DNA of 32,527 nucleotides from a virus. Numbering within the stretch: the stretch's first letter is position 1; the number at the start of each line of letters is the position of its first letter. The stretch spans positions 1 through 32,527 of the IMG/VR virus record IMGVR_UViG_3300040807_002188. One strand, written 5' to 3'. A program made the translations under genes and the position numbers. The notes beneath the pieces are model-generated. The model saw only the letters and a list, made by a program, of their open reading frames with translations, ran no database searches and had not been told where the DNA came from. Positions 22,970-30,459 of this stretch are shown piece by piece.

Positions 22970-24373
22970 TTATCCTAAAGAAGATTGTAGCATTCCAACA
23001 CATGCTCCGTAGTCATCTCCGCATTTATCTAAAATACCGTCGACTACCTCCTGTGCTTTTGCTTCATCAAAGTCTTCTCCAAATGCTTTTTGAAGTACGG
23101 TGAATGCATATTCTTTAAATTCATCAGCTGACTTGATTTCAGCTTCAGTAACCGCTGATTCTCCAGCAAATTCTTCTGCATTCTCTTTGTCATCCTTATC
23201 TACTCCGGTAACTTTGTACTTTTTACCATCAACTTCAAATTCATCTTCTCCGTCTGCAATTGCCTTAGCTCTTGCTGCTCCAAATTCATTACCTTCAAGG
23301 ATTCTAGCCTCCATAACTTCTCTACTTTCAAATTGAGCATGGAAATCAGCTACTAACTGCGCTGCCATTTTTTCATGTCCAATAGAATCTAGGTAAAGTG
23401 CAGTTCCTTCAACGATTCCAAGACCTCCCCATTCAGCAGCATTTGAAATTCTAGAAGCCTCATCATAAAGAGCATCTTGAATTCTCTTTGCTGAAACTTT
23501 AGCTTCAATATTTCCAAGTCCGCTTACCTTTGTTACGATTGGAGATAGTGCACCTTTAATATGTTTCATAATTGCATTTCCTTCTCTAGAGAAGTTAGCG
23601 TCTTCCATCGCAGCTTGGAAAAGAACTTTAATTGCTCCAAGTTGCATATTTTTACCATCTACTAAACTTGTGTATGTCTTACCAAATAGATGATTATATT
23701 GAGTCACTACTTTCTTAGCCGTTCTTCTGCTTTCAATTGGAAAAGAACCAACAGCTTCATTAATCTCAACTGATTCAAAAGCTGGCTTTAAATCACTATC
23801 TTCATAAGTGTCTAACATGTACCATTCTCCGTCGCGCTCATCATATAGATAAATGTACTCTGCCCAAGAGTCTTTAGCATTGCCAATAAAGTTTCTAATG
23901 CTACCAACATTACCGGTTAGGGGTTCATCTCCATCGTTGTAATAATTAATCTTCTTTGGGTCAGCTTCTAGTCCAGATCCAGCTCCATTTTGTAAAACTA
24001 CATCAACATTCTTTCTTTTTGAACCGCTGTAGCCCTTTTGAATTAAGGGTAGCATATTTTCTGGATAACCATCATAGTGCATGTAAACTGCTTCGATGTC
24101 TCCTTTTCTATTAATTTTACCAAAGAAAGAACGTGTTCCCTCTGTTACTAATGAAAGCGACTCATTTAGATCAGTACCTTCAAGTCTTGAAAAGAACTCT
24201 CCTCTTTTTTCTTCGTCTAGTTCAGATACTTTCGTAACTCCATATTCTGCTAATAGATCTTTAAAACTACGTGCAGTTTCTTCTCTAGCTTCTGTTTGTT
24301 TTGCTACTTCTTCTGCTGCTAATTTTTCAGCTTTTAATTTTGTGAAGTCTTCAAATGATTGTAATCCAGCCAT
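22970..24373 (-). CDS. putative packaged or head-core protein, 467 aa, with several protease-like sites
   Basis: The N-terminus MAGLQSFEDFTKLKAEK is a loose version of the shared signature, followed by a charged helix like a scaffold. Cleavage-like sites recur: LNE-S (69-72), VTE-G (76-79), INE-A (204-207), ILE-G (358-361) and VTE-A (408-411). A compact segment (about 92-190) includes AVYMHYDGYPENM and DSWAEYIYLYDERDGEWYML. The module DEFEVDGKKYKVT (377-389) is shared with the 838-aa protein, as is the phrase ESAVTE. Function unknown. It is the first gene of the accessory block, preceded by a GATATATAA box. Confidence 0.75.
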   Translation of the reverse strand: MAGLQSFEDFTKLKAEKLAAEEVAKQTEAREETARSFKDLLAEYGVTKVSELDEEKRGEFFSRLEGTDLNESLSLVTEGTRSFFGKINRKGDIEAVYMHYDGYPENMLPLIQKGYSGSKRKNVDVVLQNGAGSGLEADPKKINYYNDGDEPLTGNVGSIRNFIGNAKDSWAEYIYLYDERDGEWYMLDTYEDSDLKPAFESVEINEAVGSFPIESRRTAKKVVTQYNHLFGKTYTSLVDGKNMQLGAIKVLFQAAMEDANFSREGNAIMKHIKGALSPIVTKVSGLGNIEAKVSAKRIQDALYDEASRISNAAEWGGLGIVEGTALYLDSIGHEKMAAQLVADFHAQFESREVMEARILEGNEFGAARAKAIADGEDEFEVDGKKYKVTGVDKDDKENAEEFAGESAVTEAEIKSADEFKEYAFTVLQKAFGEDFDEAKAQEVVDGILDKCGDDYGACVGMLQSSLG

Positions 24374-24407
24374 TATATTATTTTATTTTTTGATTATGTC
24401 TGTTCTT

Positions 24408-24416
24408 TTATATATC
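24408..24416 (-). promoter_or_regulatory. GATATATAA promoter-like box before the accessory block
   Basis: GATATATAA followed by AAGAAC, 43 bases before the ATG at 24373. It overlaps the uvsW Asp-Ile-stop codons. It would be the natural promoter for the whole packaged-protein block, but this is inferred from recurrence and position only. Confidence 0.4.
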
Positions 24417-25916
24417 TCCGTCAAATTTAACCTTTTTAATGTCGTATTTGAACTTTTGTTCTTTATAGATTTTTTGACGAGCTTTTGCGTGTCTTATTAG
24501 ATAATTATCCCAATCCGGTGAGCTAATATCATCAACAAAGTCAATAATCGTAACACTGTCCTTTGATTCATGCTGTCTTAGTCCACGTCCAATCGATTGT
24601 CTAATTATTACTTCACTTTTAAACGATTCCGTAAAGAAGATATTGTGAATCTTTTTAATTGAAATACCAGTCGAGAAGGTACCATAACTTGCAACAATAA
24701 CAACTTCTTCTCCCTCTTCCATTTTCTTTTTATATTCCTCACGGATGTCCTTATCTGTTCCACCATCAACATAGTAAACAGTCTTATCACTTTCCTGTCG
24801 AAGCTTTTCATATATCTTCTGACCATGTTCAATGCGGTGGAAAAGTACAAGGGAATTGCCTCGTACTCTGGAAATAATGTTACAAATGAAGTTGAGACGG
24901 CCTTCCGACTGAATGATGTAATTTTGTTCAAATTTAAATACGTCTTTGCTTTCATATTTATTAAATGCCATTTCCTTAAAAGCTTCTTTTGTCTTTTCAG
25001 GAGCATAGTCCATTTCAATAACCTTTACACGACACTGTGCAATATGTCCCTCATTCTGAAGAAAATTTGCGCTTACTTCGGTAATTAATGGACCTGTATA
25101 GGCCATCAGAGTTAAACGATCCAGAGTTCCAGACTTTGGTATAGTACCGGAAAGGCCATATCGATAGTCGGCATTTTTACACTTCGATAGGATCGTTTTA
25201 ATTGACTGTGATTTTGCCTTGTGTGTTTCGTCAATAATCACAGCATCAAATTGGTCAAAATATTCTGCCTTCTTTTTAATTAGGGACTGATAGGTACCAA
25301 TCACTACATTTCTACCAGCTCTGATCTTTTGACCACTATAAATTTGCTGAATCTTGATGTTTACCTGGTTACGATAGTTATAATCCATAAAGTCCTCACT
25401 TGCTTGAATTACTAGTGAGACGTTTGGTACAATAAACAGGATTTTTTCAGCCTTTTGTTTCTCTAAAATATATGCAACTGTTAAGAATGAAATTAATGTC
25501 TTACCAGCAGATGTTGCAAGTTCTGATAGACACTTTCTAAATTTTAATATGTTATATGCAGCATCGATTTGATAATCACGAGGAGTAATATCTGAGTCCT
25601 CAAAGAAGTCAAGAGCCCACTTTTCAAAAGATTCTGCAGTAATATCTTTATCAAATAGTTCAGTGATACCATTAATCTTTAATTCATATCGATACTCTTT
25701 ACAAATATCGAAAACCTCTTTCCAAAGACCTGCCGGAATCCATTTGTCATCCTTTACATATGAAATATAACCATCCCAAACCCCCTTCTTGACAAGTGGA
25801 TTAAATCTCCACGAGTCAATTCTCTTTGTCAATGATATATTCAACTGCTCGAGTTCTAATGAAGTAGCATCATCAATTCTAAGTAGTTGCTTATTTTCTG
25901 TTAAACTGAGCTCCAT
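24408..25916 (-). CDS. uvsW: UvsW-like DNA/RNA helicase (SF2)
   Basis: Superfamily 2 helicase that in T4 unwinds branched recombination intermediates and R-loops, switching replication from origin- to recombination-dependent mode. The TPRDYQ motif is at 111-116, Walker A TSAGKT at 135-140, the DETH box at 229-232, SGT near 256 and motif VI QSIGRGLRQ near 440. At 502 residues it equals T4 UvsW in length. The N-terminal about 100 residues form the small domain seen in UvsW. It lies next to uvsY, as in T4. Confidence 0.94.
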   Translation of the reverse strand: MELSLTENKQLLRIDDATSLELEQLNISLTKRIDSWRFNPLVKKGVWDGYISYVKDDKWIPAGLWKEVFDICKEYRYELKINGITELFDKDITAESFEKWALDFFEDSDITPRDYQIDAAYNILKFRKCLSELATSAGKTLISFLTVAYILEKQKAEKILFIVPNVSLVIQASEDFMDYNYRNQVNIKIQQIYSGQKIRAGRNVVIGTYQSLIKKKAEYFDQFDAVIIDETHKAKSQSIKTILSKCKNADYRYGLSGTIPKSGTLDRLTLMAYTGPLITEVSANFLQNEGHIAQCRVKVIEMDYAPEKTKEAFKEMAFNKYESKDVFKFEQNYIIQSEGRLNFICNIISRVRGNSLVLFHRIEHGQKIYEKLRQESDKTVYYVDGGTDKDIREEYKKKMEEGEEVVIVASYGTFSTGISIKKIHNIFFTESFKSEVIIRQSIGRGLRQHESKDSVTIIDFVDDISSPDWDNYLIRHAKARQKIYKEQKFKYDIKKVKFDGDI

Positions 25917-25941
25917 TCATGGCACAGTCTTTTTATTTACC

Positions 25942-26367
25942 TTACAAGTCTTTAATCGCTAACCTGTTTCGGATGGCAAATCCCATATTATCTAGGGTTT
26001 TTACCGATTCCTTGAAAAAGTCTAGTTGATTTTCAAGGTGTGAGAGTATTGCATTTTCATCTGCTAAATCAGACTCGATAAATCGCTCTTTTTGCTTTTC
26101 ACCAAGTTTATAATCATACTCATAGTAACGTAGATATGCCTCTCTGTATCGATCGTTTATCTTACGTTTCTGATCTTTGATTTTCACATTAATATATGCA
26201 ATGTGGTCAATCATTTTTTGTCGGTTAGATAACACCATCGCAATAGTGTCTTCCATACCGTTTATGTATCTTAGTGATTTTGCAAGGTCCTGGATTTTAG
26301 AGGTCCATTCTTCTCGCTGATCACTTAATTTCTTATCCAGTGCTAGGATCTTTTCTTTATTTGACAT
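25942..26367 (-). CDS. uvsY: UvsY-like recombination mediator
   Basis: A 141-residue helical protein (T4 UvsY is 137). The C-terminal part, LDFFKESVKTLDNMGFAIRNRL, parallels T4 UvsY's LLDFCSGALDAIKSRGFAIKHI. The central region is charged and helical. T4 UvsY loads UvsX onto gp32-coated single-stranded DNA. Position directly before uvsW, the T4 arrangement, supports the call. Confidence 0.85.
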   Translation of the reverse strand: MSNKEKILALDKKLSDQREEWTSKIQDLAKSLRYINGMEDTIAMVLSNRQKMIDHIAYINVKIKDQKRKINDRYREAYLRYYEYDYKLGEKQKERFIESDLADENAILSHLENQLDFFKESVKTLDNMGFAIRNRLAIKDL

Positions 26368-26379
26368 CTATATTATGTG

Positions 26380-26601
26380 TTAAAACAGTCCTTTACCTTT
26401 ATTCTTCTTCTTAATGAACTTTGATACCTTTAACTTCTTTTTAAACTTCGGTTCTTCAATATCAATCTTAGGGGCCTTATGATCGTATTCAGCAGAGCTA
26501 AAACCAATAATGGCCTTCATCCCTTTAAACCGGTCACGGTCCCTGTAAAAATCATCAAGATCCTTGTCTACCATCTTTGTTATTTCTTCTATACGTACCA
26601 T
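26380..26601 (-). CDS. small basic protein ending in GLF, unknown
   Basis: A 73-residue protein with an acidic/helical N-terminus (MVRIEEITKMVDKDLDDFYRDRDRF) and a very lysine-rich C-terminus (FKKKLKVSKFIKKKNKGKGLF). The first 13 bases overlap the end of the gp61 gene, and uvsY follows. The basic tail suggests nucleic-acid binding; the extreme C-terminal Leu-Phe resembles the ends of gp43B and the gp33-like protein here. No family is recognised. Confidence 0.72.
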   Translation of the reverse strand: MVRIEEITKMVDKDLDDFYRDRDRFKGMKAIIGFSSAEYDHKAPKIDIEEPKFKKKLKVSKFIKKKNKGKGLF

Positions 26602-27665
26602 AGATCCAATTGACTTGATGTGAAATACTCGTCCATCCTTTTAATAGCTGGATTCTTTAATTCAAAACATTTAATTACTAAGTCGTTTAGATCCTTTATA
26701 TCATATGTATCTAATTTATTATCTTTTAAAAATTTAGACCACATAAATACAGCTCTGCCCTTCTTTAGTTTTTCCATCATCTTTTTCTTACCTGTTTCGT
26801 CATTATCAAACATATAACGAACGGTTGCCATTTGATCGAACTCTTCAGTGTTTCTTCCGGCAGTTGCAAGTGCAAGACTATTAGTCATAAACTTAGCATC
26901 GATCGGTCCTTCAAAAATAGTAACTGGTCGTTGGAAATTAATTTGCATAATTCCAAATAGTGTCGACAGTTTTGTTATCTTTTCAAGCTCTTCTTTGCTA
27001 ACTTCTAATTCCTTACCTAGCTCTTCATATAATTTTGGAAGGTCATATGTTAGGTATCTTTGTCCCTTTCCTTTCATTCTTCGACTTTGTGCCGACATAA
27101 TCTTGCCATCACTGGTAAAGTTAAGAATCCAGAGACGGTTGTCTCTTGGACTAAATAGGAACTCTTCACTTTTTTTATGAAGTAGTCTTCCTTTTAGATA
27201 GAGCCAAATCCAATCACCGGGTTCTATTTCTCGGGCACCAAAGCCCTTTTTGAATTCTTCAATAGGTATTGCTAAATCACTTACACTTTGAAATACGGAG
27301 TGTGTTAACGTATCGGCCTGTGAAGTTACAGACCTGTTGTGTTTGATATAGTCAATAATAGTAAATGAATCCTCTGAACTGGGAAGTCTTACCTCATTCT
27401 CACGGAGAAGAGTTTTAAGGTCAGTGTGATACCCACAGTTATAACAATGATATTGAAGAGTGTCCCAGTACATGTTACCCCTCTTCTTTGTATCATCATT
27501 ATGCGAATCCCCACAATAAGGACATGCCATAGTAATTCTACCAGGCATGTCCTTTAGCATTTGCTTGTTGGGATTTGAATGTGCTGTTAGACATACGTCC
27601 TTCAGCGCTTTCATAATCTTTAATCTAAGCTCTTCAGTAAGCTGTGGATTAGATGTCGAGGTCAT
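26589..27665 (-). CDS. 61: gp61-like DNA primase
   Basis: Primase that works with the gp41 helicase to start Okazaki fragments. A zinc ribbon is formed by C48, C51, C74 and C77 (CPYC and CYNC). The TOPRIM core shows FEGPIDAKF (catalytic Glu) near residue 245 and FDNDETGK (DxD) near 285. The length of 358 residues matches T4 gp61 (342). The start overlaps the gp32 gene by 17 bases. The order 32 / 61 / 73 aa / uvsY / uvsW groups replication and recombination functions. Confidence 0.94.
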   Translation of the reverse strand: MTSTSNPQLTEELRLKIMKALKDVCLTAHSNPNKQMLKDMPGRITMACPYCGDSHNDDTKKRGNMYWDTLQYHCYNCGYHTDLKTLLRENEVRLPSSEDSFTIIDYIKHNRSVTSQADTLTHSVFQSVSDLAIPIEEFKKGFGAREIEPGDWIWLYLKGRLLHKKSEEFLFSPRDNRLWILNFTSDGKIMSAQSRRMKGKGQRYLTYDLPKLYEELGKELEVSKEELEKITKLSTLFGIMQINFQRPVTIFEGPIDAKFMTNSLALATAGRNTEEFDQMATVRYMFDNDETGKKKMMEKLKKGRAVFMWSKFLKDNKLDTYDIKDLNDLVIKCFELKNPAIKRMDEYFTSSQLDLWYV

Positions 27666-28560
27666 CTAGGAAAGAATCTAGATCATCATCACTTGAAACT
27701 TCAGTGGTTGAAGATTCTACAGTTCCAGCTGTTTCTGCAACTTTCTCTTTTTTCGGAGCAGCTTTCTTAGTCTCTTTTTTCGGAGCTGAAGAAGTTACTT
27801 CAGAGATTGCATCACCTGGATTTAGATACATCTTTAAAATTCCATTTACGAAATCACGAGTTTCACCATCCCATGCTTTGTACTCATAAGCTGCAAGTGA
27901 AGGTGCGCTTTCTAGTTCTTCTTTAATTGCAGCCATTGACTCTTTAGTACGTTCTGCTGGAGAACCATTTACATCAATTGCTGAACGAGAAGAAGAGAAC
28001 TTCGACTTATCATAGTTATTATATTCACCTTGACGAGTAATAATTAACTCAAAGTTTTTACCTTCAAATAGGTCAAATACTTGAGTTGGTTCGCCAAAGT
28101 CTGGTTTCAATTCTGCGTCAATTTTCTCTTTGATCTTGTAACCGAACTTGTAAATCATGTAAGTTCCTTCCAAGTCTGGATTCTGTGGATCCTTAATAAT
28201 CTTAATTAGAGAATAGTATTGTTGACGTCTTTTAAGTTTTTCTGATGCTTTACGATCAACTGCTGAATCAGAGTTGCGAAGCTTCCAGAATACGTCTGCG
28301 ATTGGGCATTTTTCACCAATTGAACTTGGAGAATCTACCAATTTACCGTCACCGTTTGAGTCTGTCAACCAGTGTACGTATTTTTGAACTAGAGAATTAC
28401 GAGGATTCTCTGGATTTGGAACGAAGCGAATTAATGCTTTGTAAGTTCCGTCTTTACCGTCGTCAGCCGTTGGTTTATAAACCTCGCTAACTGTGTTTGT
28501 TGTGGGCTGATGCGTTTCAACGTCTTCTACACCCAAATTAAAAATGTCAAAATCTGCCAT
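27649..28560 (-). CDS. 32: gp32-like single-stranded DNA-binding protein
   Basis: Coats single-stranded DNA in replication and recombination and recruits partners through its acidic tail. KALIRFVPNPENPRNSLVQK and YVHWL at about 41-65 correspond to the OB-fold core. The tail is acidic and ends DDDLDSFLDDLDI, the hallmark of T4 gp32. Before it lies an Ala-Pro-Lys-rich linker (about 258-275). Only one cysteine (C85) exists, so the zinc knuckle of T4 gp32 (H64, C77, C87, C90) cannot form. Its length (303) equals T4 gp32 (301). A long structured leader precedes the gene, and AAAGGA lies about 12 bases before the ATG. Confidence 0.92.
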   Translation of the reverse strand: MADFDIFNLGVEDVETHQPTTNTVSEVYKPTADDGKDGTYKALIRFVPNPENPRNSLVQKYVHWLTDSNGDGKLVDSPSSIGEKCPIADVFWKLRNSDSAVDRKASEKLKRRQQYYSLIKIIKDPQNPDLEGTYMIYKFGYKIKEKIDAELKPDFGEPTQVFDLFEGKNFELIITRQGEYNNYDKSKFSSSRSAIDVNGSPAERTKESMAAIKEELESAPSLAAYEYKAWDGETRDFVNGILKMYLNPGDAISEVTSSAPKKETKKAAPKKEKVAETAGTVESSTTEVSSDDDLDSFLDDLDI

Positions 28561-28640
28561 GTCTTTAATTTTCCTTTAAATTTTTGTTAAACTGTTAATT
28601 ATATACTTCTAAATGACAATGTTTCACTATACTCAAAAAA

Positions 28641-28728
28641 TCATCGCATCAATTAAAAACCTATCGCGGTTAGCGTAGTCATAGAACTGACCCTTATTAT
28701 TTTTGATGTGATGAAACGTGAATAATAA
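28641..28728 (-). promoter_or_regulatory. candidate pseudoknot in the gp32 mRNA leader
   Basis: On the minus strand, TTATTATT (28728-28721) pairs with AATAATAA (28701-28694), an 8-bp stem. Inside its loop TCATCACATCAA (28714-28703) can pair with TTGATGCGATGA (28652-28641) at 11 of 12 positions. These interlock as an H-type pseudoknot. The 80 bases from there to the gp32 ATG look AT-rich and unstructured. T4 gp32 represses its own translation by binding a leader pseudoknot and spreading toward the ribosome site, and this layout fits that model. An alternative pairing of GTTTCA and TGAAAC (28712-28717 with 28621-28626) competes. No folding energy was computed. Confidence 0.45.
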
Positions 28729-28745
28729 TTATCCATCATCATATA

Positions 28746-28754
28746 TTATATATC
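28746..28754 (-). promoter_or_regulatory. GATATATAA promoter-like box in the gp32 leader region
   Basis: GATATATAA lies 194 bases before the gp32 ATG, directly after an inverted repeat CCCA...AAGGTT / AACCTT...TGGG at 28754-28785. A second weaker core, GTATATAAT, is near 28604-28597. If the first is used, the mRNA includes the pseudoknot. The rest of the 28561-28871 gap has only a 29-codon frame and no convincing gene. Confidence 0.4.
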
Positions 28755-28819
28755 CCACGAAAGGTTTGTTTCAACCTTACCTGGGACTTATTTTATATTT
28801 TTTTATGTGATTATGAAAC

Positions 28820-28847
28820 AAAAAAGGAATGCTTGCATAAAACCTTT
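28820..28847 (-). terminator. possible intrinsic terminator after the RuvC-like gene
   Basis: On the minus strand, AAAGG and CCTTT flank an inner ATGC-AA-GCAT hairpin, followed by TTTTTT. The stem is interrupted by an internal loop, so strength is uncertain. Position 25 bases after the RuvC-like stop fits a terminator. Confidence 0.45.
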
Positions 28848-28871
28848 AAGTTCTTTGAAGGAGAGATAAGG

Positions 28872-29525
28872 TTACTTGAGCGGCGGCTTAGAAATCATAG
28901 CTGCTAGGAAGAAAGCATCGACTAGGTCGTCAATAGGTTTAGGGATCTTTTTCCCAAAGTCTTGACCCTTGATCCACTCATAAAAAGGACTCTTCTCGAG
29001 ATTTTCGTCCCCTATTCCATTATTAAAAAAGACTTCAAAGAGCTGAGACTTATTCATGTTTCCCTTCCCAGCAAACTTCTTTATCGTGGTTGGAGCAGCA
29101 GTCTGTAGATCTTCTGGTTTCAGGGTCTTTAAGAGCTTTAACTTGAGAATAGCGGCTCCGGCTGCCATATCAATCATGTTATTAGTTCCCATCTTTGACC
29201 CATAACTGGTCCCTTCAAATGCAATTGTAAATGAGTCTCCTACAAAAGATTCCTGTAAGACAAGATTAATTATATCGTCTGCCATTCGATCGTATCTTTT
29301 AATCTTTGCAAGCTCTGCACTTGAGAACTCTTCATCATTACTAAAATCTGGCTGACTAACAAGAGTTACGTCCTTTAGGAGACCTATCTCTTCTTGGAGT
29401 TTCTGGTCATTCTTGGTCCCAGTCCCTGGTTTCATGTATGCTATAAAATGATACTTTTTACTTTTATCATTATAGATACAAATTCCTGGAGAATTAAGCG
29501 AAAAATCGACTGCTAAGTAATTCAT
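28872..29525 (-). CDS. RuvC-like Holliday-junction resolvase (RNase H fold)
   Basis: A 217-residue protein with the RuvC acidic tetrad in order: D7 (LAVDFSL), E104 (IAFEGTS), then D200 and D203 (DDLVDAFFLA), the last pair with the same spacing as D138/D141 in E. coli RuvC. TTIKKFAGKGNMNK near 146-159 is the basic segment typical of RuvC before the last acids. It would resolve branched DNA before packaging. T4 uses the unrelated gp49 for this, so a RuvC-type enzyme here may replace or supplement it. It shares one base with the stop of the upstream 126-aa gene. Confidence 0.8.
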   Translation of the reverse strand: MNYLAVDFSLNSPGICIYNDKSKKYHFIAYMKPGTGTKNDQKLQEEIGLLKDVTLVSQPDFSNDEEFSSAELAKIKRYDRMADDIINLVLQESFVGDSFTIAFEGTSYGSKMGTNNMIDMAAGAAILKLKLLKTLKPEDLQTAAPTTIKKFAGKGNMNKSQLFEVFFNNGIGDENLEKSPFYEWIKGQDFGKKIPKPIDDLVDAFFLAAMISKPPLK

Positions 29526-29905
29526 TATACTTTTTTACCAAGTGCAGATCCTAAAGCGGCACCTACAAGTCTTGAAGTTAATAAATCATATAGAATTCCT
29601 TTTTGAATACCGAGAACTTTAGCAATCATTTTACCAACCGTCTTACCAAGGGCAAATCCAGCTAAACCACCAAAAATAGAACCTAATAGACCTTCATTAG
29701 TTACCTCTTCATTAAATCTATTTATGTCTAATTCTCCGTGTTCGTTTGAATATTCTAACATGAATTGTTCAAGAGCAGCGTCTACTTTTTCTTCTAACTC
29801 ATCGGTCCATTCTTCCTGTAGGCCCTCTGTCAGGATTCTTAGATCCTCTTCAGTTACCATTTGTTCAGAAAGGTACTCGTTAAATGTCTTAATTGTATTG
29901 CTCAT
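29525..29905 (-). CDS. putative packaged glycine-zipper protein
   Basis: A 126-residue protein. Its N-terminus MSNTIKTFNEYLSEQ is a variant of the capsid-targeting signature, and RILTE-G at about 24-28 is a cleavage-like site. The middle is acidic. From about residue 71 (NEGLLGSIFGGLAGFALGKTVGKMIAKVLG) to the end (LVGAALGSALGKKV) are two hydrophobic, Gly/Ala-zipper segments of the kind that insert in membranes or pack as helices. This looks like a pre-protein whose membrane-active part is released. It lies between tail and recombination genes. Confidence 0.75.
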   Translation of the reverse strand: MSNTIKTFNEYLSEQMVTEEDLRILTEGLQEEWTDELEEKVDAALEQFMLEYSNEHGELDINRFNEEVTNEGLLGSIFGGLAGFALGKTVGKMIAKVLGIQKGILYDLLTSRLVGAALGSALGKKV

Positions 29906-29907
29906 AG

Positions 29908-30459
29908 TTATTGTATTTCTAACTCTATATTTATCTTATTATAAAAGAATGTCACTTCGAATGTACTAAATTCAGCAATGTTTTCGCTCATATTTAAATT
30001 TAGCTCATTAATTGAGTTCATAATTGGATTCTCAAACTTAAAATAGGCAACACTAGCCCCTTCAGCATCAAGTACCCTCATTGTTAAATCTTGAGTAAAT
30101 GCCCTTTTAGTCGACCTAGCATAATAATATAGAAGAGTGTCTTGCATAATCCAATAGTTAATAAAACCATCGAGTAGTTGCATTGTTACTGTAAACTGAC
30201 GCTCTACTGTATTTTGAATCGGTACAGCCCCTCTATGATACCTAATTGTACCATCATTGTCCTGCTGAGTTACTGGATCGAAACTTATTCCAGGAACATT
30301 TAGACCTTGAATTGAGTAATTAATAAAGTCAATCGGTTCAGCAAGAAGGTTTCCAGGAATCTTTTCTAAATAAGCCTTGTACTTATTAGCAACCTCCTCT
30401 GGAATAAACTTTCTCGGAAACCTAAAGTCGTATGTATTATTTCTACTATTTAAGATCAT
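29908..30459 (-). CDS. tail-tube-like protein (gp19-type fold)
   Basis: A 183-residue protein similar in layout to T4 gp19 (163 aa). LNVPGISFDPV (53-63) corresponds to the segment after the first strands, RQFTVTMQLLDGFINYW (87-103) to gp19's DWTVTVMNDEAHDARQKF, and YFKFENPIMNSINELNLN then EFSTFEVTFFYNKI (139-176) to gp19's final strand pair. Paralogous baseplate-tube proteins share this fold, so it could be a tube-initiator-type protein rather than the main tube subunit. It shares one base with the stop of the large upstream structural gene. Confidence 0.7.
   Translation of the reverse strand: MILNSRNNTYDFRFPRKFIPEEVANKYKAYLEKIPGNLLAEPIDFINYSIQGLNVPGISFDPVTQQDNDGTIRYHRGAVPIQNTVERQFTVTMQLLDGFINYWIMQDTLLYYYARSTKRAFTQDLTMRVLDAEGASVAYFKFENPIMNSINELNLNMSENIAEFSTFEVTFFYNKINIELEIQ

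Noticed and set aside
28656-28742. 29-codon minus-strand frame in the gp32 leader
   Set aside because: It is very short, has no ribosome site, and overlaps the candidate pseudoknot; a structured leader explains the region better.
28754-28785. Inverted repeat CCCA-AAGGTT / AACCTT-TGGG as a minus-strand terminator
   Set aside because: There is no T-run after it on the minus strand. The T-rich side faces the plus strand, where no gene is seen, so its role is left open.
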